Positions 25,443-35,121 of a DNA stretch of 64,000 nt are shown piece by piece. The translations under genes were made by a program, and so were the position numbers. Numbering within the stretch: position 1 is the first letter of the stretch; each line of letters begins with the position of its first letter. This DNA comes from CAZFER01 sp964517495 (GTDB lineage Bacteria > Hinthialibacterota > Hinthialibacteria > Hinthialibacterales > Hinthialibacteraceae). The notes beneath the pieces are model-generated. The model saw nothing but the letters and a program-made list of their open reading frames with translations. It ran no database searches and was not told where the DNA came from. The stretch covers positions 1-64,000 of the forward strand of contig CAZFER010000020.1 in assembly GCA_964517495.1 (NCBI GenBank), given 5' to 3'.

Positions 25443-27257
25443 TTATGAATATTGGACCGAACGGCGACGGCCATATTTTTTTGAGAAGAATATTATAATC
25501 ATGCCAATGATCATTACGATTGAACCAATATAAATAATTGGAGTTCCAGGGGCACGGGCCACGCTGAAGATGGATATGTCCGGTTCACCATTTTTCCCTT
25601 CAATGTAACTTGATTGATACACCAGGAAATCATCATGACCTAAGGGATGATTCATGTAAACGAGTTGATCCTGATTGATATTCTCTTCAGGGTCGATTAA
25701 TTGTACTTTACTTTGAAAACGCTGCGGGCGATTGGTTCCTGGATAGCGGGGAGCTTGGAAGTCAATCAATTTAATTGTAAAGCCCAAGGGATAGCGTTTT
25801 TGACCAAATTCAACGATGCATTGGTCACCACCCACATTGAGTGTTCGGGGATTGTTGTAGAAAACATAACTTTCTCGGGAATCGCCATTATGTTCCAACC
25901 GGACTTGTACCGCGGGATTGTTGTGAGGGCCTTTGGTGTTCATTCCTGCGTCGTAAAATTCCTGGACCAAACGCGCATTGGGTTTTAATTCCTCGACTTG
26001 CATCATGAAATTACCCCAACTGGTATTGAAGGGAGTCCCGAGTGCAATAGTGCCGGTGGCAAATTGACCGCTCTGGTTTGAAACGCGGTAATGGAGATCT
26101 TCTTGTGGATCGATGTATAAATCCAACTGATTGTTGCGCCGGTCTGATTGGTTTGCTGAGGCGGAATCGACCGTATAGTTGAACTTTAATTTAAGGCCAC
26201 TGGTGTTTTCTGAACCGCCATGCATGGATTCAACTTCCGGAAATAGAGAGAATGCAATATGGTTCTCCGCTCCGGAAGGGCCTTTTAAAGTTGCTCTTAC
26301 AGCGGGATTCATCGGTCCGCTTTGGTTGTTGACCAAGGCGCCTTCTCTCACAGTTGCTCGTGGAAGAAAATCAGTGACGTTAAGTGAATAAGTGGCTTCA
26401 TCGATGCTGAATTGTGCGGATTGATTTAACACATCACTTAATGCTACTTTGAAAACTTCTTCGTCCGCTTCGTTTAGGATGATCAACTCACCTTTATTTG
26501 TATCTGATTGGGTGGACGAAGAGGTTGGGGGAGTGAATTTTTCTTGCAATTCGGCTTGGGAATCCACTTTACTGAATGTAATTCGTGCGCCTTGCAGGTT
26601 CAGTATTCCTGAACGTGGGTGGTCAGATAATAACCATTCATCCAAAGCAGCATGAGTATGTCCGGATTGGGAAATGGTAAAGTGAACGGCATACTGACCT
26701 GGAGGACCATCCTCGGTAACACGCATTCTTGAGCGTGGATTGGAAAGATAATCAATGACATAGCATTCCAAACCGGTTTCACCGATGGGATAGCGAATCT
26801 CTTTGCCTTTTGGTATTTCACTGTGTTGGAACCAGGGATCAAATGTTTCACGGACATTTAAGCGTGGCATTGAAACAGCGAGTACGTTATCACTCAAAAG
26901 CATTTCATTAGATTGTTCATTTTCCTGAAGGATTAACTGGCCTTCAACTCCGAATTTACGGGTCATTGCTGAACCAAAAAGAATAATCAGAATTCCCAGG
27001 TGAGTGATTAAAAAGCCAACATGGTGTTTTTTCCATGGGTAACGGCTTATGGCCGAAAAGGCAACGTTGATACCGAGGAAGAACAGAAAAACATCAAACC
27101 ATACGGTTTTATAGATGTCACGTTGAGCCGCCGGCGTTCCATGTTCTGATTCATAGAAGGTGGCCCAGCTAAGCAGAACCCCAAAAAATATGATGAGAAT
27201 GACGGCTAGTTTGATGGATGATAAAAAATCGAATATTTTTTTTATAATTGAAATCAC
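25443..27257 (-). CDS. resB: Cytochrome c biogenesis protein ResB (Ccs1)
   Basis: This 604-residue partner of CcsA in System II binds apocytochrome c. Three N-terminal helices are visible: SSIKLAVILIIFFGVLLSWATFYES, TVWFDVFLFFLGINVAFSAI and HHVGFLITHLGILIILFGSAM. The conserved SIKLA and HVGFLITHLGI patterns are characteristic. A large periplasmic domain follows (about 105-560), and the last helix is PIIYIGSIVMIIGMIIIFFSKK. The start appears to be GTG with no clear ribosome binding site. It is the first gene of the resB-ccsA pair. Length is within the longer ResB range seen in Bacteroidota and related groups. Confidence 0.92.
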   Translation of the reverse strand: MISIIKKIFDFLSSIKLAVILIIFFGVLLSWATFYESEHGTPAAQRDIYKTVWFDVFLFFLGINVAFSAISRYPWKKHHVGFLITHLGILIILFGSAMTRKFGVEGQLILQENEQSNEMLLSDNVLAVSMPRLNVRETFDPWFQHSEIPKGKEIRYPIGETGLECYVIDYLSNPRSRMRVTEDGPPGQYAVHFTISQSGHTHAALDEWLLSDHPRSGILNLQGARITFSKVDSQAELQEKFTPPTSSSTQSDTNKGELIILNEADEEVFKVALSDVLNQSAQFSIDEATYSLNVTDFLPRATVREGALVNNQSGPMNPAVRATLKGPSGAENHIAFSLFPEVESMHGGSENTSGLKLKFNYTVDSASANQSDRRNNQLDLYIDPQEDLHYRVSNQSGQFATGTIALGTPFNTSWGNFMMQVEELKPNARLVQEFYDAGMNTKGPHNNPAVQVRLEHNGDSRESYVFYNNPRTLNVGGDQCIVEFGQKRYPLGFTIKLIDFQAPRYPGTNRPQRFQSKVQLIDPEENINQDQLVYMNHPLGHDDFLVYQSSYIEGKNGEPDISIFSVARAPGTPIIYIGSIVMIIGMIIIFFSKKYGRRRSVQYS

Positions 27258-27412
27258 GATTGCTTTTAAATTACCTTACCTTATTGTTGAATTGTTTGAG
27301 GATAGTACTTATGATTTGTTTCTAGGAAAGTATAGCGAACTTCATGATAAAACCCAAGTTGTAAATATCTAATCATTTTAGTCATTTTAGTCTGGTTTCA
27401 AGGGATGAGATT

Positions 27413-28546
27413 GTGCCTCATATTTGGTCTTATAGTGATAATGCCCTAAGAGGATATGGAATCTTCAAGCGTAAATTGTTTCAGGCTTTAGAGGCATGCG
27501 GGTGGGATGCTTCGTTGGCTATCTCTCCATTGTTGGATCCAGAAACGAAACCTTATTTTAGGAAGCACTTTTTTGAATCCGGATGTGATTGGATATTGTT
27601 GATCAATCAAACCGCATCCCAGTTTTATGAGTATTTGGATATCCCAGCATATCAACGTCCCTTGCCACAGAATAAAATAGTCTGGTTTTTGGATGATCCC
27701 TCCTTTTTTATAGATCGCCCTTTTGAATCGAATGAATATGTGTTTTCGTTTGATGAAACCTATCTTAAGGTTTTGAAGGAACATCATGCAACTCACTATG
27801 GGATTTTGCCATTAGCGGCGGATATGGAAATTGAGGGCCAGTATGACAAGAAATGGGCATGTGATGTATGTTTTGTGGGTGGTGTGATTGACCAATCGGA
27901 AAAGAGGAACCAACTTTCACCAGATATGCAGCGATATGTTGATCGATTAGTTGAACTTAAATTGCAGAATCGGGAAAAGTCCTTTCATCAATTGGCTTTG
28001 GAGTATCCAATAGAAGCGGGGAAATGTATCTCGATATCCCCACAGGTGGCTCATTATTTGTATTGGGAAGCCAACAATCGCTATCGTTTGGAAACGGTAA
28101 AATCGTTGGAAGATTTTGATATTCGTATTTATGGTTCTGATGATTGGCAGAATTTATTAAAAGGCACATCGCTTGAAAATCAGTTTTTCGGTTCTATTGA
28201 TCCGATGAATGAACTGCCCCATCTATTCGCATCAGCCAAAATCAACCTCAATATTCATAGTATTCAATGCCGGGGGAGTTTGAATCAGCGCGATTTTAAT
28301 GCTCCTTTGGCCGGCGGTTTTTTACTTTCCGATTGGGTACCAGCGGCTGGGCGCTTTTTTAAATCGGGTGTTGAAGCGATATATTGGAGTGATTTTAAAG
28401 ATTTTCGCCGTAAAGTGGCTTATTACCTTGAGAATGAAGATGAAAGACATGATGTGATCGAGAAGGGTAAAATGCGTGTTCGGCAAGATCATCTCTATGA
28501 AAAACGAGTGATTCAACTGCTTAAAACTCTCGAAACCCGGATTTAA
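27413..28546 (+). CDS. CgeB-like glycosyltransferase-family protein
   Basis: This 377-residue protein resembles the CgeB/DUF3880 plus Glyco_trans_1_2 group: KIVWFLDDPSFF (about residues 87-98), then YGILPLAAD, VCFVGGVID and a C-terminal FASAKINLNIHSIQCRGSLNQRDFNAPLAGGFLLSDW (part; about 276 on), the usual end-region pattern. Members are GT-B glycosyltransferases, often for protein or surface glycans. It starts at GTG 27413 with AAGGG upstream. It lies between resB and dsbD but on the opposite strand. Flagellin or surface protein glycosylation is one possibility. The target is unknown. Confidence 0.78.
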   Translation: MPHIWSYSDNALRGYGIFKRKLFQALEACGWDASLAISPLLDPETKPYFRKHFFESGCDWILLINQTASQFYEYLDIPAYQRPLPQNKIVWFLDDPSFFIDRPFESNEYVFSFDETYLKVLKEHHATHYGILPLAADMEIEGQYDKKWACDVCFVGGVIDQSEKRNQLSPDMQRYVDRLVELKLQNREKSFHQLALEYPIEAGKCISISPQVAHYLYWEANNRYRLETVKSLEDFDIRIYGSDDWQNLLKGTSLENQFFGSIDPMNELPHLFASAKINLNIHSIQCRGSLNQRDFNAPLAGGFLLSDWVPAAGRFFKSGVEAIYWSDFKDFRRKVAYYLENEDERHDVIEKGKMRVRQDHLYEKRVIQLLKTLETRI

Positions 28547-28721
28547 GACAATCTTTATCAATCTTACCTGAAAATATTCATTTTTCTCCGTCTTTTTGGA
28601 TGGAACTTACGTTATCAAACTATAGAAACTCATTTAGTGTACCGGTCAAACAGAATGTTGCTAACCGATGAACAATTACTGGTGGAAAGCGGGAGAGGTT
28701 CACTGCCTTCTTTTGAGTTGG

Positions 28722-30587
28722 TTATTGAATAGTTTTTATGTGTTCGAGAAACTTTTGGGGACCGATGTACTCGTTAATTCTTTTATCATCGAGCCGATTG
28801 CCTTGTGAATCATAAAATACGATAAGGGGAAGGCCAGCAATGTTGTATTCTTTCTTGATCTTTTGGTCAGATTGGTTATCTTCTGTCAGGTCAATTTTAA
28901 TGTTGACATAGTTTTTTAAGGCTTCACCTACTGCTTCATCTGTATAGGTATAGGCGTCTAATTTTTTACATTCCACGCACCAGTCCGCGTAAAAATCGAT
29001 CATGACAGGCCGGTTTTGTTCTTGGGCCAGGGTTAAACCTCGTTCGAGGTCTTCTTTTATCCAATTCACTTTGCTTTCGCCAACGGCATATGGACTGCTG
29101 ACACCTACATATAAGGCAACAACACAGAGCAAGACACCCAGCGCTTTTTTGATTTTGATATTCATATTTGGGGTGTGGAATGAAAGATGCAGTGCGCCCA
29201 GAATGATACCAATGATGAATAGAATGGACGTGACAAGATAGGTGATCCATGAATTGACCAAGGGAGTGCGCAGAAAGGCGAAAATGTCTTTGAGGTAATA
29301 TAATGCGAATGCGAATAAGATTATCGCAAAAAGATTTTTTACACCTTCCATCCATTGGCCGGATTTTGGCAAATTGTTGATTAAGCCGGAAAAAGTTCCC
29401 ACTATAAGGAATAATGTGCCTAAGCCGAATGCATACACAAAAAGAAGCGAAAAACCAAAAGCGGGATTTGCCTGTTGAGCGACAAACAGTAACAAAGAGA
29501 AGAGAAATGGGCCAGTACATGGTGCCGCAATAACCCCAGCCACCAAGCCCATAAGGAATGCGCTTAGATATCCTTTACCGCCCACCATGCTTAGTTTGCC
29601 TTGCCAGCTTGAGGGTAGCCGAATTTCAAAGGCGCCCAGCATTGAAATCCCCATCACAATAAAAAAGAGGGAAATGGGAATAATAACAAGAGGATTGCTC
29701 ATAAACTGTCCGAAGACGGCGCCGGTGCGAGCGGCAAAATAGCCTAGGGATGAATACATGACAACGATCCCCATGACATACGTTAGTGCCAAGGAGAAAG
29801 CAACTAATTTGCTTTTTGCTTCGCGAGCGCCAAAAATACTGACTGTGATTGGGATTAAGGGGAAAACGCAGGGGGTTAAGCTTGTCAGGATGCCAAAGCC
29901 GAAACAGGCTAGATAAGCCCATAAATAACCTTTGGATAGCATCGATTCGAAACCAGAATCTTCTCCAGAGGTGGTTTGAGATTGCATTGTGGATGTACCG
30001 CTGGTTGAATCCATCGAAGTGTTATTGATTGATTGACTAACTGGTTTGCCAGATCCCTCCACGATGGTGAGGTCTAGTGTAAATTCTTTTTTCTGAGGGA
30101 GATAGCAAACATTGGGGGAACGGGAGCAGCCTTGATAACGGAGGTTTACAATGATGGTTTGTTTTCCCAAAGGTGCATCATGGGCGATTTGCAAAGGAAT
30201 GTGATATTTAACGGTTCCTTCATATATTCCCACTTCTTTTTTTTCGATGGGATCGAATTTCATTTTTTCTTTTGGGAAAACAGGTTCACCGGATAATATT
30301 CCTTGGGGGGCATCAAGCGAAAACTCAGTGCGTTTTTTGTAAGTGTAATGTTCAGGGGCTGCTTCGAGGGTTATTTCAATTTGCAAGGTAGTACCTTGAG
30401 GTGCTTGTGTTGCTGAAAGGAGAGCATACCAGGCAAACCGTTGATCCATGGTTAATTTGGGTTTTTCACCAAATGACTGAGGATCGTTTAAGTTTCCTCC
30501 CAGGGATTGAGGATTGGCATTTGGAATCAATAAGGTGAGGAAAATAGATATTATTAATAAACTTAGAAAAGTTTGGATGTGTTTCAT
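28722..30587 (-). CDS. dsbD: Thiol:disulfide interchange protein DsbD
   Basis: This 621-residue membrane protein moves electrons from cytoplasmic thioredoxin to periplasmic thiol proteins. Domains in order are: signal peptide; periplasmic alpha domain (to about 190, with CSRSPNVCYLPQ supplying two Cys); the eight-helix core starting at GFGILTSLTPCVFPLIPITVS and with GVIAAPCTGPFLF (the redox Cys pair in Pro-rich contexts); and a C-terminal thioredoxin domain with DFYADWCVECKKLD (CxxC, about residue 527). All catalytic Cys are present. Together with resB-ccsA it would supply reduced apocytochrome for haem attachment. Confidence 0.95.
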   Translation of the reverse strand: MKHIQTFLSLLIISIFLTLLIPNANPQSLGGNLNDPQSFGEKPKLTMDQRFAWYALLSATQAPQGTTLQIEITLEAAPEHYTYKKRTEFSLDAPQGILSGEPVFPKEKMKFDPIEKKEVGIYEGTVKYHIPLQIAHDAPLGKQTIIVNLRYQGCSRSPNVCYLPQKKEFTLDLTIVEGSGKPVSQSINNTSMDSTSGTSTMQSQTTSGEDSGFESMLSKGYLWAYLACFGFGILTSLTPCVFPLIPITVSIFGAREAKSKLVAFSLALTYVMGIVVMYSSLGYFAARTGAVFGQFMSNPLVIIPISLFFIVMGISMLGAFEIRLPSSWQGKLSMVGGKGYLSAFLMGLVAGVIAAPCTGPFLFSLLLFVAQQANPAFGFSLLFVYAFGLGTLFLIVGTFSGLINNLPKSGQWMEGVKNLFAIILFAFALYYLKDIFAFLRTPLVNSWITYLVTSILFIIGIILGALHLSFHTPNMNIKIKKALGVLLCVVALYVGVSSPYAVGESKVNWIKEDLERGLTLAQEQNRPVMIDFYADWCVECKKLDAYTYTDEAVGEALKNYVNIKIDLTEDNQSDQKIKKEYNIAGLPLIVFYDSQGNRLDDKRINEYIGPQKFLEHIKTIQ

Positions 30588-30702
30588 TTTGATATCTCTA
30601 TATAAATAAGGGTGATAGAAGTTCCGTGTAATCGTTTTTTCGCTGATTTAATCAATCTAATTGTAATAGTATCCAATTTTCCAGATGATGCAACTTTTTG
30701 AA

Positions 30703-31431
30703 TTAAAAAGTGCTTGTTGATGTGAGTTGAAGAAATACACGTGTTGGATTCAATGATTGATTGGTAAGTTGGTTTTTTATGGATTCGATCGATTGTTTTG
30801 AATAAGGAGGAGAAATTTGGGTTGTGATAGATGAGATTGAGTTCAACTCACTTTCATCATCGGTTAGAGTAAAAGATTTATCCCTTAATAGTTGATAATC
30901 CAATCCGATTGAAGATGTTGTTGTGGTTTTGAATGATTGGATATAGGCTGATAAGGCCTTCAGGTTATTGGATGTTGTGGAAAGAGAGATGGAAATTTCC
31001 ATGTCATTGAGATAGGAGATAATTTGGTTAAGTGCTTGATCCTGGATTTTGAATGAATCCGCAGACCAATTTAAAAGAGACAAGCGGACATGTTCCACAT
31101 CGGTGAAGGCTGCCATGTCAGTCCACCCGTTTATGTTTGAAATTTCATGTTGGAGGTCTTCTTCATTTTTGTTTAAATCGAAGGGAATGAAAAAAGAAGC
31201 AAAACGGAATTTTTGATGGGCAGCGGTTTCGATAATTCGATCAATATCCTCAATTAATGGATTATCGTGTACCATTCCAGGGAATCCAGCCCGTTTGGCG
31301 GGGAATTCCAAAAGCCTTTCAGAATCTTTCAGATTCAGTTGATTACTGATTTCTTCCAGTTTTTTATACCATGCGGGATCGGATGGATTTTCTGGAGGGT
31401 GGGGCGCTAAAATGAATTTTACCGAATCCAT
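30703..31431 (-). CDS. Hypothetical protein, possible TIM-barrel fold
   Basis: This is a 242-residue soluble protein with no signal peptide. I do not recognise it with certainty. Segments such as FRFASFFIPFD, HVRLSLLNWS, MEISISLSTTSNNLKALSAYI and SSIGLDYQLL have the alternating strand/helix rhythm of a sugar isomerase-like (AP endonuclease 2) TIM barrel, but the metal-binding Glu/Asp/His residues of that family are not evident. The C-terminus is unusually rich in Ser and Thr. It lies about 115 nt upstream of dsbD on the same strand and may be co-transcribed. A degenerate, non-catalytic barrel is one reading. Confidence 0.5.
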   Translation of the reverse strand: MDSVKFILAPHPPENPSDPAWYKKLEEISNQLNLKDSERLLEFPAKRAGFPGMVHDNPLIEDIDRIIETAAHQKFRFASFFIPFDLNKNEEDLQHEISNINGWTDMAAFTDVEHVRLSLLNWSADSFKIQDQALNQIISYLNDMEISISLSTTSNNLKALSAYIQSFKTTTTSSIGLDYQLLRDKSFTLTDDESELNSISSITTQISPPYSKQSIESIKNQLTNQSLNPTRVFLQLTSTSTF

Positions 31432-31667
31432 TTTATGTATCCTATTATAAAGTGATTGGAGTTTCTGTTTGAATTATTTAGTGAAACGCTATAAAGTTAT
31501 GAAAGAAGGATATTTAAATAAAGTCAAGCGGATTGTTATCAGGAAGGATTTGAATTGATAAAATGAGTGATATACAAACTTATCCATAGCTCATTTCTCA
31601 TGGTATGGTAAAATAGAAAGAGAACAAATTAAGGTTGATGGCGGGTGAAAAGGTCAGGAGGGAATCG

Positions 31668-32522
31668 ATGTATAAGTCGATATTATTATGTGTGGACGCA
31701 TCCCATTACAGTGAAGTGTGTACGCGATATGCCCTTGAATATGCGAAGATGCTGGGGGCGCATGTTAAAGTGATTAGCGTGGTGGATCATAAAGAATTTG
31801 CTATTGTTTATCCTTATTATTATCCCACCGCGGATTTTCCACCTGTTTTCGATGAGAGTGTTTTTGAGCAGAATGAAATTATTGCCAAGCAAAGGGAACG
31901 AGCTGAAGACGTTTTAAAACGTATAGAATCTGAATGCCAAAAAATGGGTATTCCCAACCGGCAAGAGGTTCGGGAAGGGATTGTACCTGAAACAATATTG
32001 GAAGAAGCGAAGTCATGTGACTTGATGTTTCTGGGTCAACGCGGAATTGGAGCTGAATTTGGCTCTGGTCTTTTAGGTTCAACGATTGAAAATGTTGTGC
32101 GGCGCTCTGATATTCCTGTGATTGTTACCCCACGAACATATAGAAATATGCAAAAAATTCTGGTGTGTTTTGACGGGAGTGAATATTCCGTTAAGACATT
32201 GCGGTCGGTGACTCATCTTTGTGCTTCGTGTTCAGAAACCGAAGTAACTCTTAAATTATTGGTCGTTCATGATGATGAAAACGAAGCCCGGAACGTGGCA
32301 GAGAATGCATTGGAATACCTGGAGGCTTATAATTTGAGGGATACTCTTTTGATACGAAAAGGTGAGCCTTCGACGGTTATTGTTGAAACAGTAAAAGCGG
32401 AGGACGCTGATCTAGTTGCAATGGGAGCATACGGGCATAGCCGGGTGAGGGAATTGGTATTGGGAAGCACAACCGAGATGGTATTGCGCAATATTAATCG
32501 AGCTGTCTTGTTACAGCATTAA
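31668..32522 (+). CDS. Tandem universal stress protein (UspA x2)
   Basis: This is a 284-residue cytoplasmic protein made of two Usp domains. ATG 31668 follows CAGGAGGG and gives MYKSILLCVDAS, the normal Usp opening; TTG 31635 is rejected. Domain 1 (about 1-155) ends in GQRGIGAEFGSGLLGSTIE and domain 2 (about 160-284) in GAYGHSRVRELVLGSTTE. Both fit the ATP-binding G-x2-G-x9-10-G-S/T pattern, so both halves may bind nucleotide. It is probably monocistronic. Its target or signal is unknown. Confidence 0.92.
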   Translation: MYKSILLCVDASHYSEVCTRYALEYAKMLGAHVKVISVVDHKEFAIVYPYYYPTADFPPVFDESVFEQNEIIAKQRERAEDVLKRIESECQKMGIPNRQEVREGIVPETILEEAKSCDLMFLGQRGIGAEFGSGLLGSTIENVVRRSDIPVIVTPRTYRNMQKILVCFDGSEYSVKTLRSVTHLCASCSETEVTLKLLVVHDDENEARNVAENALEYLEAYNLRDTLLIRKGEPSTVIVETVKAEDADLVAMGAYGHSRVRELVLGSTTEMVLRNINRAVLLQH

Positions 32523-32625
32523 ATGAATGTAACGTGTCAGCAATATGAAGTGGAAATGGAGTGAAAACTTATTGTATTTGATTTACCTTAAGTTATATTG
32601 ACTATATTAATATAAAGGATTAAGT

Positions 32626-35121
32626 ATGCGACACTTGTTATTCTGTTTTTTATTTTTCACTTTTTTCTGGTGCAATATTACTCCCTGTTATGCACAGGAA
32701 AATCTGGAACAGCTGCGGGTTGAGGCTCAATCTGCATTAGCCGGGGGAGATTACATCACTGCAGAATATAATTTTCAGAGGATGCTTGATTCTGAAGAGT
32801 GGGAAGCCTATCCGGATAAAATCAACGTTTTAACGCAGTTGGGGATTTTAGAGGAATCGCAAGGACGATTTGAGCAAGCTGCCAGTTATTATGAACGGGC
32901 ATTGGAACGTACGCCGGTCAATGAGAATAATTCCATTGCCCTGCGGATGAATTATTATGCTCAACGGTATGCAGAATGTTTGGAACGGGCGGGTTTTTAT
33001 CAAAAAGCAGAGAAGGTCTACTGGGATTTGTATGAGAATGCAGATAAGACAAACAAGACAATTATGCTTCGCCGGCTGATTGATAATTATGCCTTTCAAC
33101 AGCTTACTCAAGAGGAAATAAAGCGGTTAGAGGATATTATTATTCCTCAGTATCAAGATTTATTAGGGTGGGAATTGGCTGATTTGCTTCGATTGCAAGG
33201 AAAAATGGAGCGAAGCCTTGAATTGTATGAACTTTTGTGGCCTCGCCAAATAAGCCGTGCATTCAAATCAGTGGATGCCATGGCGGAAGTATATGGTTCT
33301 CTTAACCAATTGGATTCATTGATTGATCGACTGCAAGATCGCCGGCAGAATAGTGGATCACCCTACAATTTTCTTTTGCTAGAAATCAAGCTTCTTCAAT
33401 CGGCAGGAGAACATAAAAAAGCGTTGGATACCCTTAATGGATTTCTTGAAGCCGACACGTTTACTGCCTATGAAGATAAAATCGCTCAACTCATTGGTCA
33501 GGCACCGATTGAGATACTGGATGTTTGGGTGGATTTGGTGGAAGAGTTAAATAGTGAATCTGAAGCCATTGATATGATGAAAAGTGTGGTGAAATTTTTG
33601 CCATTGGATGTTTCGCGAAGGGAAATCCTCAGCCAAATGCTTTATAACGCTGGCCGAGTGGATGAAGCCATCCAGTTATGGGAGGAGTGGGTTGAATTAC
33701 AGCCGAAAAATCCCCTGGCAGTTTTTAAAGCCGCAGAAAAGATTCATGCATTAGGGGAAGAAGAGAAAGCCAAAAAGATATTGGAAAGTGGACAAGCGGA
33801 AAGGCCTCCTGCGCTTGCAGCACGCGAGGGAGATATGGCCTTGAGCCTTGGTTTGTTTGATCAGGCGTTTGCAGCCTTTGAGATCGCGGTTGCCTCGGGT
33901 GGAGTAAAACCCAATGCGGTGACACAATTAATCGAGCGATATGCTGATAGAAATCCTGACCCAAAACCTCTAGTTAGTGCGTTAATTGAGGGGGCAACAG
34001 GAAAGAACTATACGAATGTACCGGAATGGATTCGAACACCTTTATTGGATTTGGGTGTTAAGCACTATTTCAAAAATGAGTTGGATTCAATTGCCAGGCA
34101 GGATAATTCGGGATTGTGGAAAATTCATTTAGCCCGGGCTGCTGAAAAGCAGGGTGATCGTGACTGGGCCATTGATTTATTGCAATCGGTTACAGAGGCT
34201 AGTCAATACCACAATACGGCGAAACGTGAGCTGGCGCATATCTTAAGTGAAGATCAACTTATTCCATCACAGAAGGAGGCCGCTGAATTGTTGGAACCGT
34301 CGTTATCAATGGTGTTGGATACCACGAGGCCAGTTCCTCTCTCGACAGTGCTGGTAGATCGATTAATGAATTATGCGAATATTCAATTACAAGCGTTTCA
34401 GCCAGCCAAGGCTTTGACGGCTTTGCATCGCATTGAAACATCGTCAGCGACACTTGATAGGCCGTTATCGAGTAGTGAGCAGGATCGATTGAGATTTTTG
34501 CGAGGAAAGGCCTTGCTTGAGTTTTCATCCATTGAACCAGCGATTAATTTATTGGAATCTGTTCAAGATCAACCTCAATTAACAGAGGCCAAATACCTTT
34601 TGGCTCGAACCTATTTGGCTCAAAATGAAGTTGAAAAAGGAATGGCTTATTTACGGGAGATTGTTGAAAACCGGAAATATTGGCAGCGTGCAAATGATGC
34701 CCTGGAATTACTTTCTGCATTGGAACCATTGGTTGGGGAATCCCTGGATTTGTTTTGTCAAGCACAACTTTATATGTTGCAAGGCAGAATGGAGGATGCC
34801 GTGCCAGTGTTGCGTCAATTGGCCGTCAATGAGTATGGAAATGATTCGGAAGAATGGGCACGGTATACCATTGGTAAGATGATGCAGATCAGTGGTGATC
34901 AACAATCGGCAATGGATGAATTGAAAAGGTTAAAGGTCGATGTTGATCATCCTGTGATTCAGGGCATGGTTGAATTAGAATTGTTACAGTTAACGCAACC
35001 ATCCGGTGATACGATTGAAAATATGACACGTTACCAGGAATTGCTTATTGATTTTTCTGATACGGTTTTTTCTGATTTAGCCCGGTTGGAAATGCAACGA
35101 TCACGGACTTTGGAGCAATAG
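32626..35121 (+). CDS. Secreted tetratricopeptide-repeat protein
   Basis: This is an 831-residue protein with a signal peptide (MRHLLFCFLFFTFFWCNITPCYA) and TPR-type helical pairs along most of its length: AQSALAGGDYITAEYNFQRML, LGILEESQGRFEQAASYYERALE, ILSQMLYNAGRVDEAIQLWEEWV, ARTYLAQNEVEKGMAYLREI. Such proteins form periplasmic or outer-membrane scaffolds. The next gene, a cryptic pilin, starts immediately after the stop, with no intervening base. That suggests coupled expression and perhaps one surface assembly. An NtrC-like regulator follows 55 nt after the pilin-like gene. No enzymatic domain is seen. Confidence 0.85.
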   Translation: MRHLLFCFLFFTFFWCNITPCYAQENLEQLRVEAQSALAGGDYITAEYNFQRMLDSEEWEAYPDKINVLTQLGILEESQGRFEQAASYYERALERTPVNENNSIALRMNYYAQRYAECLERAGFYQKAEKVYWDLYENADKTNKTIMLRRLIDNYAFQQLTQEEIKRLEDIIIPQYQDLLGWELADLLRLQGKMERSLELYELLWPRQISRAFKSVDAMAEVYGSLNQLDSLIDRLQDRRQNSGSPYNFLLLEIKLLQSAGEHKKALDTLNGFLEADTFTAYEDKIAQLIGQAPIEILDVWVDLVEELNSESEAIDMMKSVVKFLPLDVSRREILSQMLYNAGRVDEAIQLWEEWVELQPKNPLAVFKAAEKIHALGEEEKAKKILESGQAERPPALAAREGDMALSLGLFDQAFAAFEIAVASGGVKPNAVTQLIERYADRNPDPKPLVSALIEGATGKNYTNVPEWIRTPLLDLGVKHYFKNELDSIARQDNSGLWKIHLARAAEKQGDRDWAIDLLQSVTEASQYHNTAKRELAHILSEDQLIPSQKEAAELLEPSLSMVLDTTRPVPLSTVLVDRLMNYANIQLQAFQPAKALTALHRIETSSATLDRPLSSSEQDRLRFLRGKALLEFSSIEPAINLLESVQDQPQLTEAKYLLARTYLAQNEVEKGMAYLREIVENRKYWQRANDALELLSALEPLVGESLDLFCQAQLYMLQGRMEDAVPVLRQLAVNEYGNDSEEWARYTIGKMMQISGDQQSAMDELKRLKVDVDHPVIQGMVELELLQLTQPSGDTIENMTRYQELLIDFSDTVFSDLARLEMQRSRTLEQ

